A stretch of DNA of 64,000 nucleotides from Atopsyche davidsoni (GCA_022113835.1 JAILWY010000008.1:1604001-1668000), one strand, 5' to 3'. Counted from the first letter of the stretch, positions 1-12,400 are shown. Notes: generated by a model from the sequence alone, not told the origin. Program-made: numbers and translations.

Positions 1-47
1 GAGCCTGTGGAAAATTACACAAGTATTTTACTCAAAAATATTAATAC
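1..47 (+). repeat. Tail fragment of a Penelope-like (hammerhead family B) repeat
   Basis: From the first base this matches, with few differences, the tail following the hammerhead-like motif at 14568-14607 (both run GTGGAAAAT, then AAGTATTTTACTCAAAAATA). The hammerhead part, if present, lies outside the window. No coding sequence is seen. The Penelope-like assignment is inferred from the linked motif in the other copies. Confidence 0.55.
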
Positions 48-189
48 GTAAATTGCATTAAACATATAACACATCATTGTGTCAGATTACGAATGTTATA
101 AATATTTTAAAATGATAAATATACATACGAAATCGTTGGTAAGAAAATGATCTCGTATTCTGCACCACTATTACGAAATCCTAGCACGT

Positions 190-410
190 GCAGATTATCG
201 CTACGTTTCATATTTGGGAGTCATTTCTGCAGGAGATCGCAGATAGTTCCTCGGGCAAGGGCCACAGCTCTGCGATGTACTGTTCGTATATAAGCTTGGA
301 ACGGAGCCAAATGTGCAAGGGTGAGCTGCTCCGACACCCATGGAGATACACTCATTATGTGTGCCGAGTGCTAACAGCTGGGATGATGTGGTGTTAGAGA
401 TTTCATCTCA
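190..410. other. GC-richer patch, possible conserved noncoding element
   Basis: Base composition rises clearly above the surrounding AT-rich DNA. It contains a TATATAAG string near 287-296 and an E-box CAGCTG near 376. A 69-codon open frame (188-397, +) crosses it but matches nothing I recognise and has no convincing start context or splice sites. An enhancer, a decayed exon or an old repeat are all possible. Confidence 0.25.
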
Positions 411-422
411 CATTTCGCCACA

Positions 423-742
423 CTGTAGCTGAAACGGCTGCACATCAAGCCTCCGGTTTTAAATTCAAATGCAATAGCCTAAATGCAAATGAAAAATTTT
501 GAGAAACCTCGACACCAGTATTGGATTTATCTGTAGCTGAAACGGTTGCATATCTGACTTCCGGTTTAAAATTTCATTGCAATAATTCCGTATCGAACTG
601 TGAAAGTGAAAGATATCCAGACAACAGTTAAGAAACACGTGTTTTGCTTGCCAATTTTCATTGCGTATTATGTCCAATGCAGTTGAAACAGAAAAAACAC
701 CTTGCAGAAGTTTGAAAATGTGAAACACCTCGACACGAGTGA
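423..742. repeat. Decayed tandem repeat, ~108-bp period
   Basis: CTGTAGCTGAAACGG recurs at 423 and 531, followed in both by TGCAYATC and CTTCCGGTTT-like sequence and a TTGCAATA/ATGCAATA match. A second shared block (GAAACCTCGACACCAGT near 502, GAAACACCTCGACACGAGT near 722) suggests a further, more diverged unit. Nothing coding is recognised. Confidence 0.5.
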
Positions 743-3700
743 AGAATCACTAAAAAATTGTATTGCACTTACCTCAAATTAAACTGAATTATAACTTAAA
801 TAGTAAAATATAACTTTTGTTGTCAAAAATCAACTTGAATTTTTTAAGGTTGTATTGTTATTACGAAGAAATATAATTGATACTCGGTTAAAATGATCTT
901 TATAATATACGAATATACCGTGCACAGCATAATACATATTTTTAAGAGAATCAAATTAAAATAATTATTAAATGTAAACTTTCCACTCTCGGGCTTATTT
1001 TAAAGTTAATTAAAATGGACGCTTTCTGTAAAATTATCGCCCGGACTCGAACAATATTCCTTAATTACATTAGGGATTACAAAAATTACTTTTCATTTCC
1101 TCCAGATAGTAAACAAGAATATAAATGAAAACCTTTGTATTAATTGTGTTTTTTTTTTATTTCTCATGTCATTCCATTAGAAGTTTGTTAAAACATGTCA
1201 ATCACATGACTTGTGCGAAATCATGAATTGAATTTTCGACAATGACTGCCTCCGACAAAGAAAAATCCGAGCTTGGCAAAAAAAAAACATTTCTAGCTCT
1301 GACATATTTAAAGAAATACACTATTAGGTAATTTTAGTTGAAAATTTACATTTCGCGTGATTGGAAAGGCTTTGGATTAGAAAATTAAATAAAAAACGAA
1401 TTTCCGGCTTGGAATCGCGTTGGAACTGACTTAGTAACGCGATGCTTTTTATTTACAGCTAAATTAGTGGAACATTTTTTTTTTGGGTTCTGTTTTGATT
1501 GTTGTGGAATTAATGAGTATCTTACTAAGTATTTTATTATTTTTTAAATACCAGAGGCCACATTTTTTGGATTTTACCAAGTCTAGTTGTGGGGAACAGA
1601 CAATTGGAGATATAAGCATAACGATTATGCCAAAGAGTCCACTCTGCTTACAAAACCGATCTATGGGATTTTCGATATGACAACAGAGTTAAAATGTCTT
1701 TAATAAAACTAAATTCAATTTACGTGATAACATTTCGATTGTTTAGTTTAACAAAAAAACATGATAAATTGATTTTACCTACAAAAACCTAATGTTCATA
1801 TTTACATCCCTATAAAAAAACTAAATAATTTCAAGAATTTAAAAAATTTATTGAAAGTATGAAATAATTCTTAACGCTACGTATTTATTTTACAATCAAA
1901 CGATCAAAGCATATTTAATTTACCGATCAGAAACATATTTACAACTTTTCAAACTTTAAGTTAACAAGAACCACTCAACGTTTCACTTTCAAGAAAAAAC
2001 TCCGCTTTTCTAAATAAAGGGTGGGCACAGAATCAACCCCCGCACAGCATTCTCTGTACATTACTTACCGCCCAGTTGTTCCATTAACCAAGGTTCACCC
2101 TGTAGAGGATAGCACTGAAGACAAAATGGCTACTTCAAGCCTTGGATGGAAACAGCGTCTTAAAAAAACTACTGTTGATTGCACACTAAGGGAGAGTTTT
2201 TCGTAGAATTGATTTTCTGAATTCGCTTTTTTCATTTTTAATTTATCAATGTTCTTTGTTAAGAATTGCTGGCGAATGATTTAAAGAAAAATAATAAAAA
2301 CACGCAAACATATGTATATATTATGTTTTTTGGCACCAGTATTGAAAGATTTGCTATTTAACCAAAAAATATGATAAAGAAAAATTATTATCAAGGAATA
2401 TGTTTTTTCAAAATGTTTATAATTTAATTATATAACTTTGAAATCGTATCATATAATTTTTTGTTTTTAAATTCCATTTTTTATACCTTAATGATAGTAA
2501 TTTTTAAAAAATAACCAAATCTTTACATGTGAAATTGTGAACCGGATTTTTTAAATGATTTAAGCGTAATTATCGTAAAAAATTAAGTTATCTTAAAACA
2601 AATAAAAATCCATGCGGATATATAACACGGTTTTTCTAAATATTTTGTGAGAATCAATTTAAATGAAGCTATTATATAATAGAAGAAAAATATAAAACTG
2701 TAATGACTTTTTGTGGTTTATATTTGAAAATCTTGTGCTCTGAGTTTTTTATGATCTTTCTTTTGTGACTTTAATAATTGTTTTGGTTTTGTTTTCTAAA
2801 ATTAGAAACAAAACTCTGGCAACAAACCTATAAATAAAAGAATTTACATACCTTAAAACAGAAAGCAGTCAGTAACATCGAATGAAAGTAAAATTTTACA
2901 AAAGTGGGCCTAATTAATAAATTTGTAATTCAAATTGATAAGAAATACAATTAGCAAAAACATTTTCTTCTCGGAAATTTCAGTAGAACAGCATTCATGA
3001 TATTGATGTTTTGTATAAAAACATTTAAAATTACAAAAAAAACCTTTGAGAAATAAAATTACAAGAAAATTACAACATTTTTTCTGAAAACCTTTCTACC
3101 TTTTATTTTATTATTCTGAAAACCTTAAATCAAAATACCAAAACGCTCACAAACGGATATTGTCTCAGTTTTCTAACAATTCATATTTGATATTTAAACA
3201 TGGATTATCAAATACAAAGCTTTTTTTTTATTATTAAAGGTACTTTAATAATAAAAAGAGAGAAACCAAGACATTGCAGAAATAGTCAGAGACATTTTAC
3301 AGTTTCAAACGTACAACTCTGCGTTGTGCCTATAATTTTATAAAAGACAGCAACATTTGAAAGAGAAAATGCTTAGCTAAGCTTTGTGATTTATACTTGC
3401 ATACCAGCGTAATAAAGTCAATTTAAATATGACAGCCTTCGCAAACTTGGCCATTTGCACCAAATGCACGATATCTAGCAAAGGGGGTATTATTCAGCAA
3501 TCTCTAAAGGTGTCAGAAATGGGGTGCATCGACGTTGCGATTGCTAAAGCGGAACTGATTCATGAAGATAAACTGAAGAATATGAGGGTTACAAAACGCC
3601 TAAGGAAATTTACTTTAAAAAAATTATCAATTCCAAGTATGATGACTAAAAATATCGGATATACATCATAATTTTACAATATTAATCAAGTGAATTAAAC

Positions 3701-4248
3701 TGGAAATTAAATTTGCAATAAAACTTAAATTGCCTTCTTAAACAGATTTGCATTGAATATTTGATTTATCAGGAACATAAGAATACTACTTCTGCCTTAA
3801 AGATTGTTCCATTCTCATATCAATGTGAATAGTTTATATAAAATAATTTTATATCTAAGGAAACTAACCAATTTAATCAGCGTGTCAAATTTTTCAGAAT
3901 TTATTTTAAAATATATCCCAAAAGATCATGTAAGTATATCATAAACATAACGTTGTACAAATATACTACAGAAATTAAAGGTTTTTTTTTTTTAATATTA
4001 AAAAAATTTTAGTACACCAGCAAGCTTTTAAAGACTCAAAGTTTAATCGCTGAGCAGCCTTGGTAGCTTTTAACGATGGACAGGCAAACAATTCAACCCC
4101 TGCTTCACCTGAAAAGTAAATACATTAGCCGTAGTTGAATCAATGAGTGCACCCCTTTGTTTGATTGCGAGCTAGAAGGAAGAAAAGAGCCGTATTTTAA
4201 GATCTGCTGAATATAATAGAAGTAAAAGACTTTATACTCTGCACTTTC
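743..4248. other. AT-rich DNA without a recognisable gene
   Basis: Mostly homopolymer-rich AT DNA. Two GC-richer patches stand out. At 2020-2206 a 61-codon + frame lies opposite a strong minus-strand donor-like GCG|GTAAGTAA near 2060-2070, but no matching acceptor or uninterrupted minus frame was found. At 3429-3671 there is an 80-codon + frame starting with ATG; it is basic, unrecognised, and has no visible promoter or partner exon. Both are more likely regulatory or chance than genes. Confidence 0.4.
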
Positions 4249-4782
4249 TTAAGGGTCCAAGTCCCATTTTCGAGTTTTTTGGTCATTTTTTGGTCCGTTT
4301 TGCGAAAAATCGACTGAGCCAATTAAAAAAAATTATATGCAAAAAGTTAGATACAACCCTTTTTCCGGACATTTTAGAGATTCTTCATGCCCCTGTTCTA
4401 AGAGTCCTAAACATTTAAAAGTCTTTTTTTCAATTGGAATTGAAAGAATAAATATAAATCCTGTGTGATTTAATATTTAAAAAATTAAATAAAAATAAAT
4501 CTCCAACAATCTTTGGTTTTGAAAAGTCGTCATTTTATCCAATTTATCAACATATTCAAGATTTTATTTTACCCTGAAAATGGACCGTTATTAAATAATG
4601 AAAAATATATAAATATAATTCATATTTTTTTCAATATTCAATAAAAAAATCAACTTTCGACATAGAAAAATAAAGTGACAATGAAATTAATTAAATGACA
4701 CGATTTCGCCAGGTAAAACGGTCCTTTTATTGTGGCAGACCGGGGATGGACACCAAGCAAGGTTAGGTAGCAAGCCCCTTAA
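4249..4782 (+). mobile_element. TTAA-flanked MITE-like element, copy A
   Basis: Bounded by TTAA at both ends (4249-4252 and 4779-4782), with ends reading GGGTCCAAGTCCC inward on the left and GGGGCTTGCTACC (reverse complement) on the right. The interior has no coding potential but is clearly homologous to 29238-29833, 30573-31140 and 62326-62878. Shared markers include TTTTGGTCCGTTTTGCG, GATTTCGCCAGGTAAAACGG and GATGGACACCAAGC. This copy lacks about 75 bp present in the others after the 'gatacaaccct' segment. TTAA flanks are the target duplication of piggyBac-type elements, so a piggyBac-mobilised MITE is the best guess; the ends start with GGG rather than the usual CCY, so this stays inference. 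Confidence 0.65.
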
Positions 4783-7005
4783 GGACTAATAATGACAAAA
4801 CTCTCATTATCCCATTCATTTAAAAAAAAAAATTTAAATATATTTAATTGATTGAAGATAAAAATCATAATAAGTGTTTTAAGAAGATACATTTTTAACT
4901 TACATTTAAAGACAAAAACAAAATGTATTTCAATTCAAATCAAAACGGTAAACCTTCATTCAAAGTATACAAACTGTAGTTGAAATCACATAACGTTATA
5001 TTAAAATATTTTAAATTGATTAAAGCATAATAATATTTTTCAAGGAAACTTCGTGCCGAAACCTTGGCAGTCCGGGGCTGGCATGACGATTTAGACACGA
5101 TTTTTCAGCACCGAAGAAAGCTACAGCACGGAAATGGATTTTTAAATTAGGCCACGAGTTAAGTTATTATTTTCAAATACTGAAATTCAGGTCAAATGAA
5201 ATGATTTTAAAAGTTTAGACGTCTTGGATTTTTAATAACAGACCAAAATGCTTCCACAAAAATGCATAATGTATGGCGGTAACAGGCTGCATTGCTTTAA
5301 TATTGTATTGTTTCATAGTGGGGGGGAAATTTTTACTTTGATTTTATTTGAAACTATAATGGTTTTAAATTTTTAGTTTTCATATTATTTAAAAAACAAA
5401 TTATTTTTTGTTCATTTTTAAAAAGATATAGTAAGGAGTTGTTGGTGTTCTATTGTTATTGAATTATCGAAATATTTTTTGATAATAATCTAGCTACGTT
5501 TTGGTTTCAGTTATATAACCATTTCCAGAAAACACACAAACCAATATACATAACATCAAATCTTTAACAATTTTTATTCAACCATCTCTAAGCTAATAAT
5601 TATTTAAATATCAAAAATAAATAAATCATACTTTTCTACAATCAAGAAATGGTGAATATTAGTAATAGTAGTGAAATAAGAATTTTACTGAATATAGCTG
5701 TATACTTTAAAAATTAGGAGCAATTTCATTGAATGTTCTGTATTTGGACTTCAGTTTTTTTTTTTTAATTTGATTAATATTTAATTTAAAAAGAACCCAA
5801 TTATAACAAACCAGAAAATATATTAAATCCTGATTAGTTTGAAACTTCTTCAGCACACCTACATACAACTCAACTTGTAGAGAGCTTTCTGCTGAAACTT
5901 ACATCTTATCTCGTGTTGAACTTTCCTTATCTAATAAAAATATAATTAAAAATTTCCTAATTTGATTCAATTTCAAATTTGCCTGAAAGATTTGTACAAC
6001 TTTTCTTTGTAAAAGACAAATGCTTTGCAAAACAGCAGTCTCTTTGAGATGGAAATTACACAAAAGTATAAAAACAATGAAGATTATAAATACTCTGTTA
6101 TCAATATAAAATATTAAATCTTTTTAAACGATAGCGCTTAATTCATTTGATGACTTGGTTAAATTACAAATATATAAACGATTATATCTCTCACACATTG
6201 TTTTCAATATATTGAATACCTAAAACTTTTTTCAAAATTAACTGAATGGCATAGGATAAATTAAGTTTTTTTTCGAGAGAATTTACAAAAAAATATATAC
6301 TCGGCGAAAAATAATGCTTTTTTTTCGTTACACGTCTGATGAATATTTCCAAGAAAAAAATGCCAATTAAAACCCACTTGGCTAGAACTAGATTGATTTT
6401 TTATTTAAAAATGGACATAGGGAAAAAACTACCAATTTGTGGGGCCGTCTCTACTTTTATTTTTTCCATAGCATATATTGCGTTGTTTTATTTTTTAATA
6501 TTTTTATTAATTTATTGTATGGCTTATTAATCAACGTAGCGTGTCTGAATGAGAGTATGATAAAGTATTTACGTATATCATCTGCACAAAAGTACCGCAT
6601 GCTTCACGTTACGTGAAAATATTTTTTTGCAAAATGAAATAAATTAATTTTATTTAAATAATTCGATTAATATTACAAATAACTCATCTCGGTTTAATCT
6701 ATTAGTCATATAAACAAAAAAGTAATTATTCATATTCAATTAAATATTTGAGGTTATAAAAAGTAGATTTTTCAATGTCGAGATACAAATCGAAACCGTG
6801 GTTAATAAAAAAATGTGATACTTTTGCAACTGCCCTCGTGTTAAAATGACTTACCTTGCTTCATTTATAATTTTTATTTTATAATTAAATATTGTTTTTG
6901 ATAAATGATATACGTTTTTACGTAGTGTTTTTTTAGTAGAAAACATATAATATTTTTGACAGAGGGTACTTGGTGAATTTCATTTTAACATTGTTTGAAT
7001 AAAAT
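4783..7005. other. AT-rich DNA without a recognisable gene
   Basis: A GC-richer block at about 5040-5140 includes CCGGGGCTGGCATGACG. A strong minus-strand donor-like string (GCAAG|GTAAGTCA, around 6846-6860) has no supporting exon. The rest is poly-A/T-rich with no repeat family recognised. Confidence 0.4.
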
Positions 7006-7008
7006 ATT

Positions 7009-7082
7009 ATTAGATAATAATTTTATTTTTGTTTTGTTTCAGGTATGCGACTTTTCAGTACTTGCAACTTTACTGTAAGTAT
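7009..7082 (+). other. Candidate 32-nt microexon with GT at its first bases
   Basis: A T-rich tract (TTTTGTTTTGTTTCAG) ends at AG 7041-7042 and is followed at once by GTATGC. Thirty-two nucleotides later comes a consensus donor, GTAAGTATT, at 7075. An alternative acceptor CTTTTCAG at 7058 would give a 16-nt exon. All three frames are open over 7043-7074, which is weak evidence at this length. An AG|GT junction is what recursive splice sites in long insect introns look like. Equally, this may be a chance pairing in AT-rich DNA. The skipped phase (one base, then ten codons, one base over) would fit the exon candidate at 32004-32074. Confidence 0.3.
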
Positions 7083-7329
7083 TACGTTCACATACTCGTA
7101 TATATAATTTATGTAATATGTGTATTTATAATATATGTACACGTAAATAAATATGAAAATTTAAATCGAGAGTGAAGGTGCGCTCATTGACTCACAATGT
7201 ATTCAAGAATATTATCAGATTATTATTTTTCACGGTTACTTTAAAATTGACGTGGAGCACGTCTTTTCGGATCAGAAAGTAATAATTTGTAATTGGGTGT
7301 CAATCAAAAGTAAAATAAACAAAGGGAGC

Positions 7330-7665
7330 CGAGCAGGGCTTCACTCTGTATAATATAAAACCACCGGCCAACTAGAAGCAATAGCAATAGCTTAGTTTGT
7401 GAGAGTGAGGGTTCAAACCCTCGATAGACCATTTTTAAAATATTTCTTTAACTCTAATACATAAAAAAACGATAATTAAATAACCACTAAAAAAATTGTA
7501 GGCATATAAATATTGCATTATTTTAATATTATTAATTTATAACATTTTTTTAATTTAAACTGAAATCCGTGACTGTATATTATAAAACTACTGGTCAGCA
7601 AGAAGCAATAGCATAGCTCAGTTGAATAGCCTATCAAATACTTATCGGACCGCTCTCGTATATAT
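7330..7665 (+). repeat. Two diverged tRNA-like SINE fragments
   Basis: Two related blocks share TATAAAACYACYGGYCARC and AGAAGCAATAGCATAGC: about 7345-7435 and 7575-7655. The first keeps a perfect B-box-like GGTTCAAACC near 7411-7420 between GAGG and CCTC stem arms. The second keeps an A-box-like TAGCTCAGTTGA near 7614. Neither folds to a complete tRNA, so these read as decayed pol III-type SINE pieces rather than tRNA genes. Confidence 0.4.
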
Positions 7666-7821
7666 ATATATTTTATTTTTATTTTTTTTAAATTTCTTTA
7701 ATAGACATGTGAACTTATATGAGCTTGTAAACAGTTTCCAATGGGAGAGGCTCGGTTAGGTAAAAATTTCGAGTACTTTTCTCACTGTCGTTTGCATCGA
7801 ATAGTTTCACAAATACTCTAA

Positions 7822-8225
7822 ACGTATGTCTATTTTTGGATTGGACGTGTATTAGATGCGTATTTATTATCCATTACGGGTTTATTATATTATTACTAAT
7901 ATGATCAGGCACATTAGTTCATACATAGAAGATGATTTAAAGAAACTCTCAGAAAAATATCATCTTGATTTGTGTGGGATTTGAACCCACATCCCCTGGC
8001 TTACATGACCGGTGTACTAACCCTTGTACTAACGAATCACTTCCGTTTATCGAGAATTTTTAACAATCATACTCTACATATGAACCAATGTGCCCAGGCC
8101 AACCAATATTTAGTGATTTGCAAGTACTGGACTTTTTGAACAAAGTAACAAGTGAAGCGACTTTAGTCCCATCTGGATATTATTTTTAAAATCTATTAAT
8201 TTAGCCAAGACGCGCACCATCATAT
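7822..8225. repeat. Tandem ~403-bp unit 1 carrying an inverted tRNA-Thr-like core
   Basis: The unit begins ACGTATGTCTAT and repeats at 8226 and 8628. Inside, imperfect inverted repeats of ~32 bp (7909-7940, GGCACATTAGTTCATAC...; 8061-8094, its diverged complement) enclose a minus-strand tRNA-like segment. That segment has a B-box GGTTCAAATCC (complement of about 7977-7987) and a CACCGGTCATGTAAGCC anticodon-arm-like stretch resembling insect tRNA-Thr, with anticodon position TGT but A instead of T at position 33. The outer flank contains the family marker AGATGCGTATTTATTA. Unit 1 differs from unit 2 at scattered bases, so the duplication is not brand new. Confidence 0.65.
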
Positions 8226-8627
8226 ACGTATGTCTATATTTTGGATTGGACGTCAATCAGATGCGTATTTATTACCCATTGCGGGCTTATTATATTATTA
8301 CTAATATGATCAGGCACAGTTCATACATAGAAGATGATTTAAAGAAACTCTCAGAAAAATATCATCTTGATTTGTGTGGGATTTGAACCCACATCCCCTG
8401 GCTTACATGACCGGTGTACTAACCCTTGTACTAACGAATCACTTCCGTTTATCGAGAATTTTTAACAATCATACTCTACATATGAACCAATGTGCCCAGG
8501 CCAACCAATATTTAGTGATTTGCAAGCACTGGACTTTTTGAACAATGTAACAAGTGAAGCGACTTTAGTCCTATCTGGATATTATTTTTAAAATCTATTA
8601 ATTTAGCCAAGACGCGCACCATCATAT
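8226..8627. repeat. Tandem ~403-bp unit 2
   Basis: Near-identical repeat of 7822-8225. Inverted repeats lie at about 8312-8341 and 8463-8496, and the tRNA-like core is on the minus strand. It lacks three bases of the left arm (GGCACAGTTC instead of GGCACATTAGTTC). Direct head-to-tail arrangement with unit 1 shows a local duplication rather than independent insertion. Confidence 0.65.
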
Positions 8628-8768
8628 ACGTATGTCTATATTTTGGATTGGACGTCAATCAGATGCGTATTTATTACCCACGTGGGTTCGAATCCCACAC
8701 AAATCACGATGATATTTTTCTGAGAGTTTCTTTAAATCATCTTATATGTGTAAACTAATCATATTAGT
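8628..8768 (+). repeat. Truncated third unit fused to a + strand tRNA-like tail
   Basis: The unit start (ACGTATGTCTATATTTTGG) runs to about 8680 and then jumps to CGTGGGTTCGAATCCCACAC. That is the B-box/T-arm of the same tRNA-like core but in the opposite orientation, with the classic GTTCGAATCC form. It continues through the shared tail to CATATTAGTAATAAATA near 8774. The junction is a rearrangement between the flank and the core. Confidence 0.6.
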
Positions 8769-8774
8769 AATAAA

Positions 8775-10870
8775 TACTCGTTTTTTACGTTCTTAGAAAT
8801 ATAATTTTTTTTTTGAACAGCCTCGTTGTTTCGTGTGATTCAAATTGACCCAAGGCCTTTGAAATTTCCGTAGCAATGATAGTTCGCCCAGCAGAGCGTG
8901 TACACATCGGTTGCCTGATGTAGCACCTAACCGTACACACTTCCAGCACTGCCGGCTCATTATTCATACAAACCACAATTAATCGCAGTATAACTCGGGA
9001 CCGATATCCCGACCTGCGGTGCTGGTATTGCGACTTGGAGCAGGTATCTCAGAATCCCTCCTCTATTTTACCAACTAAATTTACAAGCCGATAGTTAAAT
9101 ACACTATAAATCCGCATTAAACACATATACAGCTCTATCAAACATAATACTTGTTTATAATGTTTCAGCTATTCATATTTGTTATATGGTAGAAGTGTGT
9201 ATTGCTTTTGTCATTTTCAAAGTGGTAATATTCAACACGGATTCTTCGTGCATTGCACAGTAACACTTAACTTAACGAACTGGTGATTGTTTCGGTAAAT
9301 ATGCAGCGACATTATGTTGCATACGTTTTCTGGAAAACATACACGCAATCGTAATAATATTTTAAAATATTCGTCTTTAGGTGATTGGTAAGGATTGTTT
9401 TAGTCAACACATGAAACTATAAAAACTCATGTATAAAAAAAACACCTATCAAATATACTATAACGCTTTTTCACATTATGAAGGTTATTGTGCTTGTTGA
9501 AGTATTTCGTCATAAAATATCCATTTTACTACATAAACTTTACCTCATACACATTTATAAAACATTCAATATATTATCTCTGTGCTTCAGTGTAAACTTT
9601 CGACCTTCAAGCTTTTTTTGTTTCTTTTCTAAACCACGTGTTTAAAAGTACCCCTGAAGAATATATCCCCAACCAAATCGCACCTGTTATCGGCTGGTTA
9701 CTATACCAGAACTTTTTTATAATTTTCAGGCACTTTTTTATCATTTTACAGGGGGTGGAGAAATCCTAAAAATGTGGGCAAAAAACCACTCTGAATAGAA
9801 ACCCAGATGAATTATTGATAGCAGCTACTAGTGGCCACACCCTGTATAAATTTTATGCTACGTTGTAAACTACACGATTCGGATTTCATGTGTAATATTT
9901 TTCAGGTATTTTGAATAACATTTACTGAGTGAAAGGTAGATGCATAAATACAACGTAATGTTCACATGACAAGCATACAAATACGGGTGTGATTTAAAGC
10001 GAAGGTTCTGTGGAAGGATTCTGAAAGCGACTCTTTTTCTTTGGGAAAAACTATTTATTTTAAAATATACATTTTTATCATTTTATTTTGCGACACAATG
10101 GGGTTCTTATTCACTCTATTTGACCGCTAAAGCCTTGGGCCGTATTAATTTCAGCCTCCAGAGATGAGCGAAAATTTATATAAAATCATGTTACTGTTTG
10201 CGCGAATTAATAAGTGATAAGCATGGATACAACGATTTAATTTTATTTCTTTAAATTATACTGATATTTTTTTATGTGATTTTCAACATTTTATTTTTTC
10301 TTGTGACTAATTTCACCAGCCTTTATTTCTGGTTATGCAAAACATTTTCTGTTTAAAAATGCCTACAGTTATAATTGATTAAACTAGTCACACCAAATAA
10401 TAAATATTATTATAGATTGATTTCAATTTCGTAAATAGAAGAAAACTACTTTTATATTTGCGGAGCTCTGAGAAAAAGTACATATTCCTCAGCTATCTCG
10501 TCTTCCTAATGGCTTTCTATGTTTCAATCAAGATTTAATTATAGTATTTTTTTTAGCAAAAGCGTAATTGCTTTTACTATTTGTGGATATTTCTCTCCAT
10601 TTCTCAGACTCAATCATATCAGTTATACACACAATACGGAGCGCTTCTGCGATCTAATATTCCCAACGATTCTCATATCTCCATCAACACACTTCTAGTT
10701 AACACATATATTATTAGAGACAGAAAAATAACATTGATTGCTCTGCTATTCAGGAAAATCTTAGAAAAACACAAGCTTACAAAAACAATGAACCTTCTTG
10801 TATTGTATCCAGAGAATAGTTTTCATATAGTTTTTAGAATGCAGAGTGTTCTTACCGACGCCTTATTAAT
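8775..10870. other. No recognisable gene; GC-richer patches
   Basis: About 8820-9070 and 9600-9860 are GC-richer than background; the second includes CACCCTGTATAA, a string common at insect repeat ends. A 104-codon + frame at 10581-10895 has no recognisable domain and runs across low-complexity sequence. Nothing else is supported. Confidence 0.4.
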
Positions 10871-10875
10871 AGTAG

Positions 10876-10955
10876 TCTCATGGATAAGTGGTTAACGTGT
10901 TTGCTTGGGATTCATAGTCAAAGTAGTTCTCTCTTCTCTGGCTTGAAATCATTTG
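10876..10955 (+). repeat. tRNA-like SINE fragment
   Basis: An A-box-like TGGATAAGTGG at 10881-10891 is followed by GTTAACG, and a B-box-like GGCTTGAAATC lies near 10940-10950. The spacing is a little wider than in a tRNA. No cloverleaf closes, so this is treated as a decayed SINE head. Confidence 0.35.
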
Positions 10956-12105
10956 ATTGTAGATAATTTATAAAAATATTAAATTACCTATAACAGAAAC
11001 GTACTTACAATTTTTTAAACCATCCATTACTCCTACATTAATAAATGGATTTTGCTATTCAGTGATGCACTTTTTTGTTAATATCTCTAAAAATATTTGA
11101 TGGATATAAGTCTGGACCTTTTATTACCATTTTTAATATCTTTTAAATTTCATAGTATTTAATTGGTAGGCGATATCACAGCAAGCAATATCAATAAGAG
11201 TCTCAGAAACATCAATCAAGTTCTGACGGCTCTGCTTTCTCAATCGAGGTATTATTTTTCGATTCGATTTGGAATTGAAAAGATGAATTTACAAAATTCT
11301 GCCGGACGTTTAAATGGTTTTTTTTGTTAATTTATTATTTTAAATTGCTTCAATTTTGAAAAACTACGACTTTTAATTTGACAGCATGACGTTTAAATTT
11401 GCAAATACTTCATTAACAGACTCAAATCACAAAAGTTAAAATACAATTGACACAAATTAGTTTGGATTTAATTTAGAAACATTTGGACATTTATTTATTT
11501 ATTTCTACGAGTATTTATTTTTAGTAGAAAAGTTAGTTAAGCATGTTTATACCTATCTTTATAAGTTTTTAATTTCTAGTAAAACCAACAAATCAAAACG
11601 AAAAAAAATGTATTGTAAAAGTACATATATACATGTATATTAATATATATATTTTTATATTAAATATCTAGAATTTTTTTGTGAATTTGAACTCAAAACA
11701 TCACGAGCTAAGTATTGTATTGAATCCAACCCCAGAAGATCTCTAACTGACTTAGAATTTTAATCGCTTATTCCAAGAGTGAAATATTGTACTTTGATGC
11801 TCTGTTGCTATTTTTTATGTTCATATAATTCCTGACTTATAAAAAAACTATATTAGATTTAAAATTTACAGTAGCGGCTTGGCTTCGAATCTCGGCTGCG
11901 TGTCATAACTTTTTTAAGGAAAATTCACTTTGTATATGTTTTGTATCAATAATTACCACAGGGTATCTCGTTATTAAATAAGTGATTCAATCAAATCCTT
12001 TATAGTAGTTTGTACATGCTGAAAAATTCAACCCTCCATTCAAAACCTGTCATATTCCTCACAATCCTCCCTTCACACAATATTTATGTATCTCCATACA
12101 TACAA
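10956..12105. other. AT-rich DNA without a recognisable gene
   Basis: Contains a lone B-box-like GGCTTCGAATCTC near 11879-11891 and an AT microsatellite around 11620-11665. No open frame of note. Confidence 0.4.
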
Positions 12106-12109
12106 CACC

Positions 12110-12400
12110 CTTACGGCGGCTTAATATTCTTACTGAAAAAGCCCGAAGGAATCCGTTAAACGTTGAACCCTTCTCTAAGCAAAAACCATTCTACTATCAA
12201 AGTTTATCGCGCGATTTATCATGCGCCCTATTCAGAGAGACTTGGAGGCGAGCATTGCATACGTCATATTTACCAGAGCCTATTCATGTGTGTAAGTTTC
12301 ATACAAAAGAGGCCCTCGGGAGGCTCGCCACATTTTACGTACACTTTGTATCGATAATTTGAACGCTTTCCCCCATATGCCTGTGTGTAGGATGCCTTAA
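12110..12400. other. GC-richer patch, possible conserved noncoding element
   Basis: A dense, complex, non-repetitive stretch with TATCGCGCGATTTATCATGCG near 12205 and GAGGCCCTCGGGAGGCTCG near 12308. A 64-codon + frame (12163-12357) crosses it but is unrecognised. A donor-like GTAAGTTTC near 12290 lacks a good acceptor partner. Regulatory sequence is more likely than an exon. Confidence 0.25.

Noticed and set aside
2055..2206. Minus-strand exon ending at GCG|GTAAGTAA
   Set aside because: The only long minus frame stops before the donor and no pyrimidine-rich acceptor precedes it.
7822..8650. CRISPR-like or satellite array
   Set aside because: Only two full units of ~403 bp and a fragment, in a eukaryotic transposon context.
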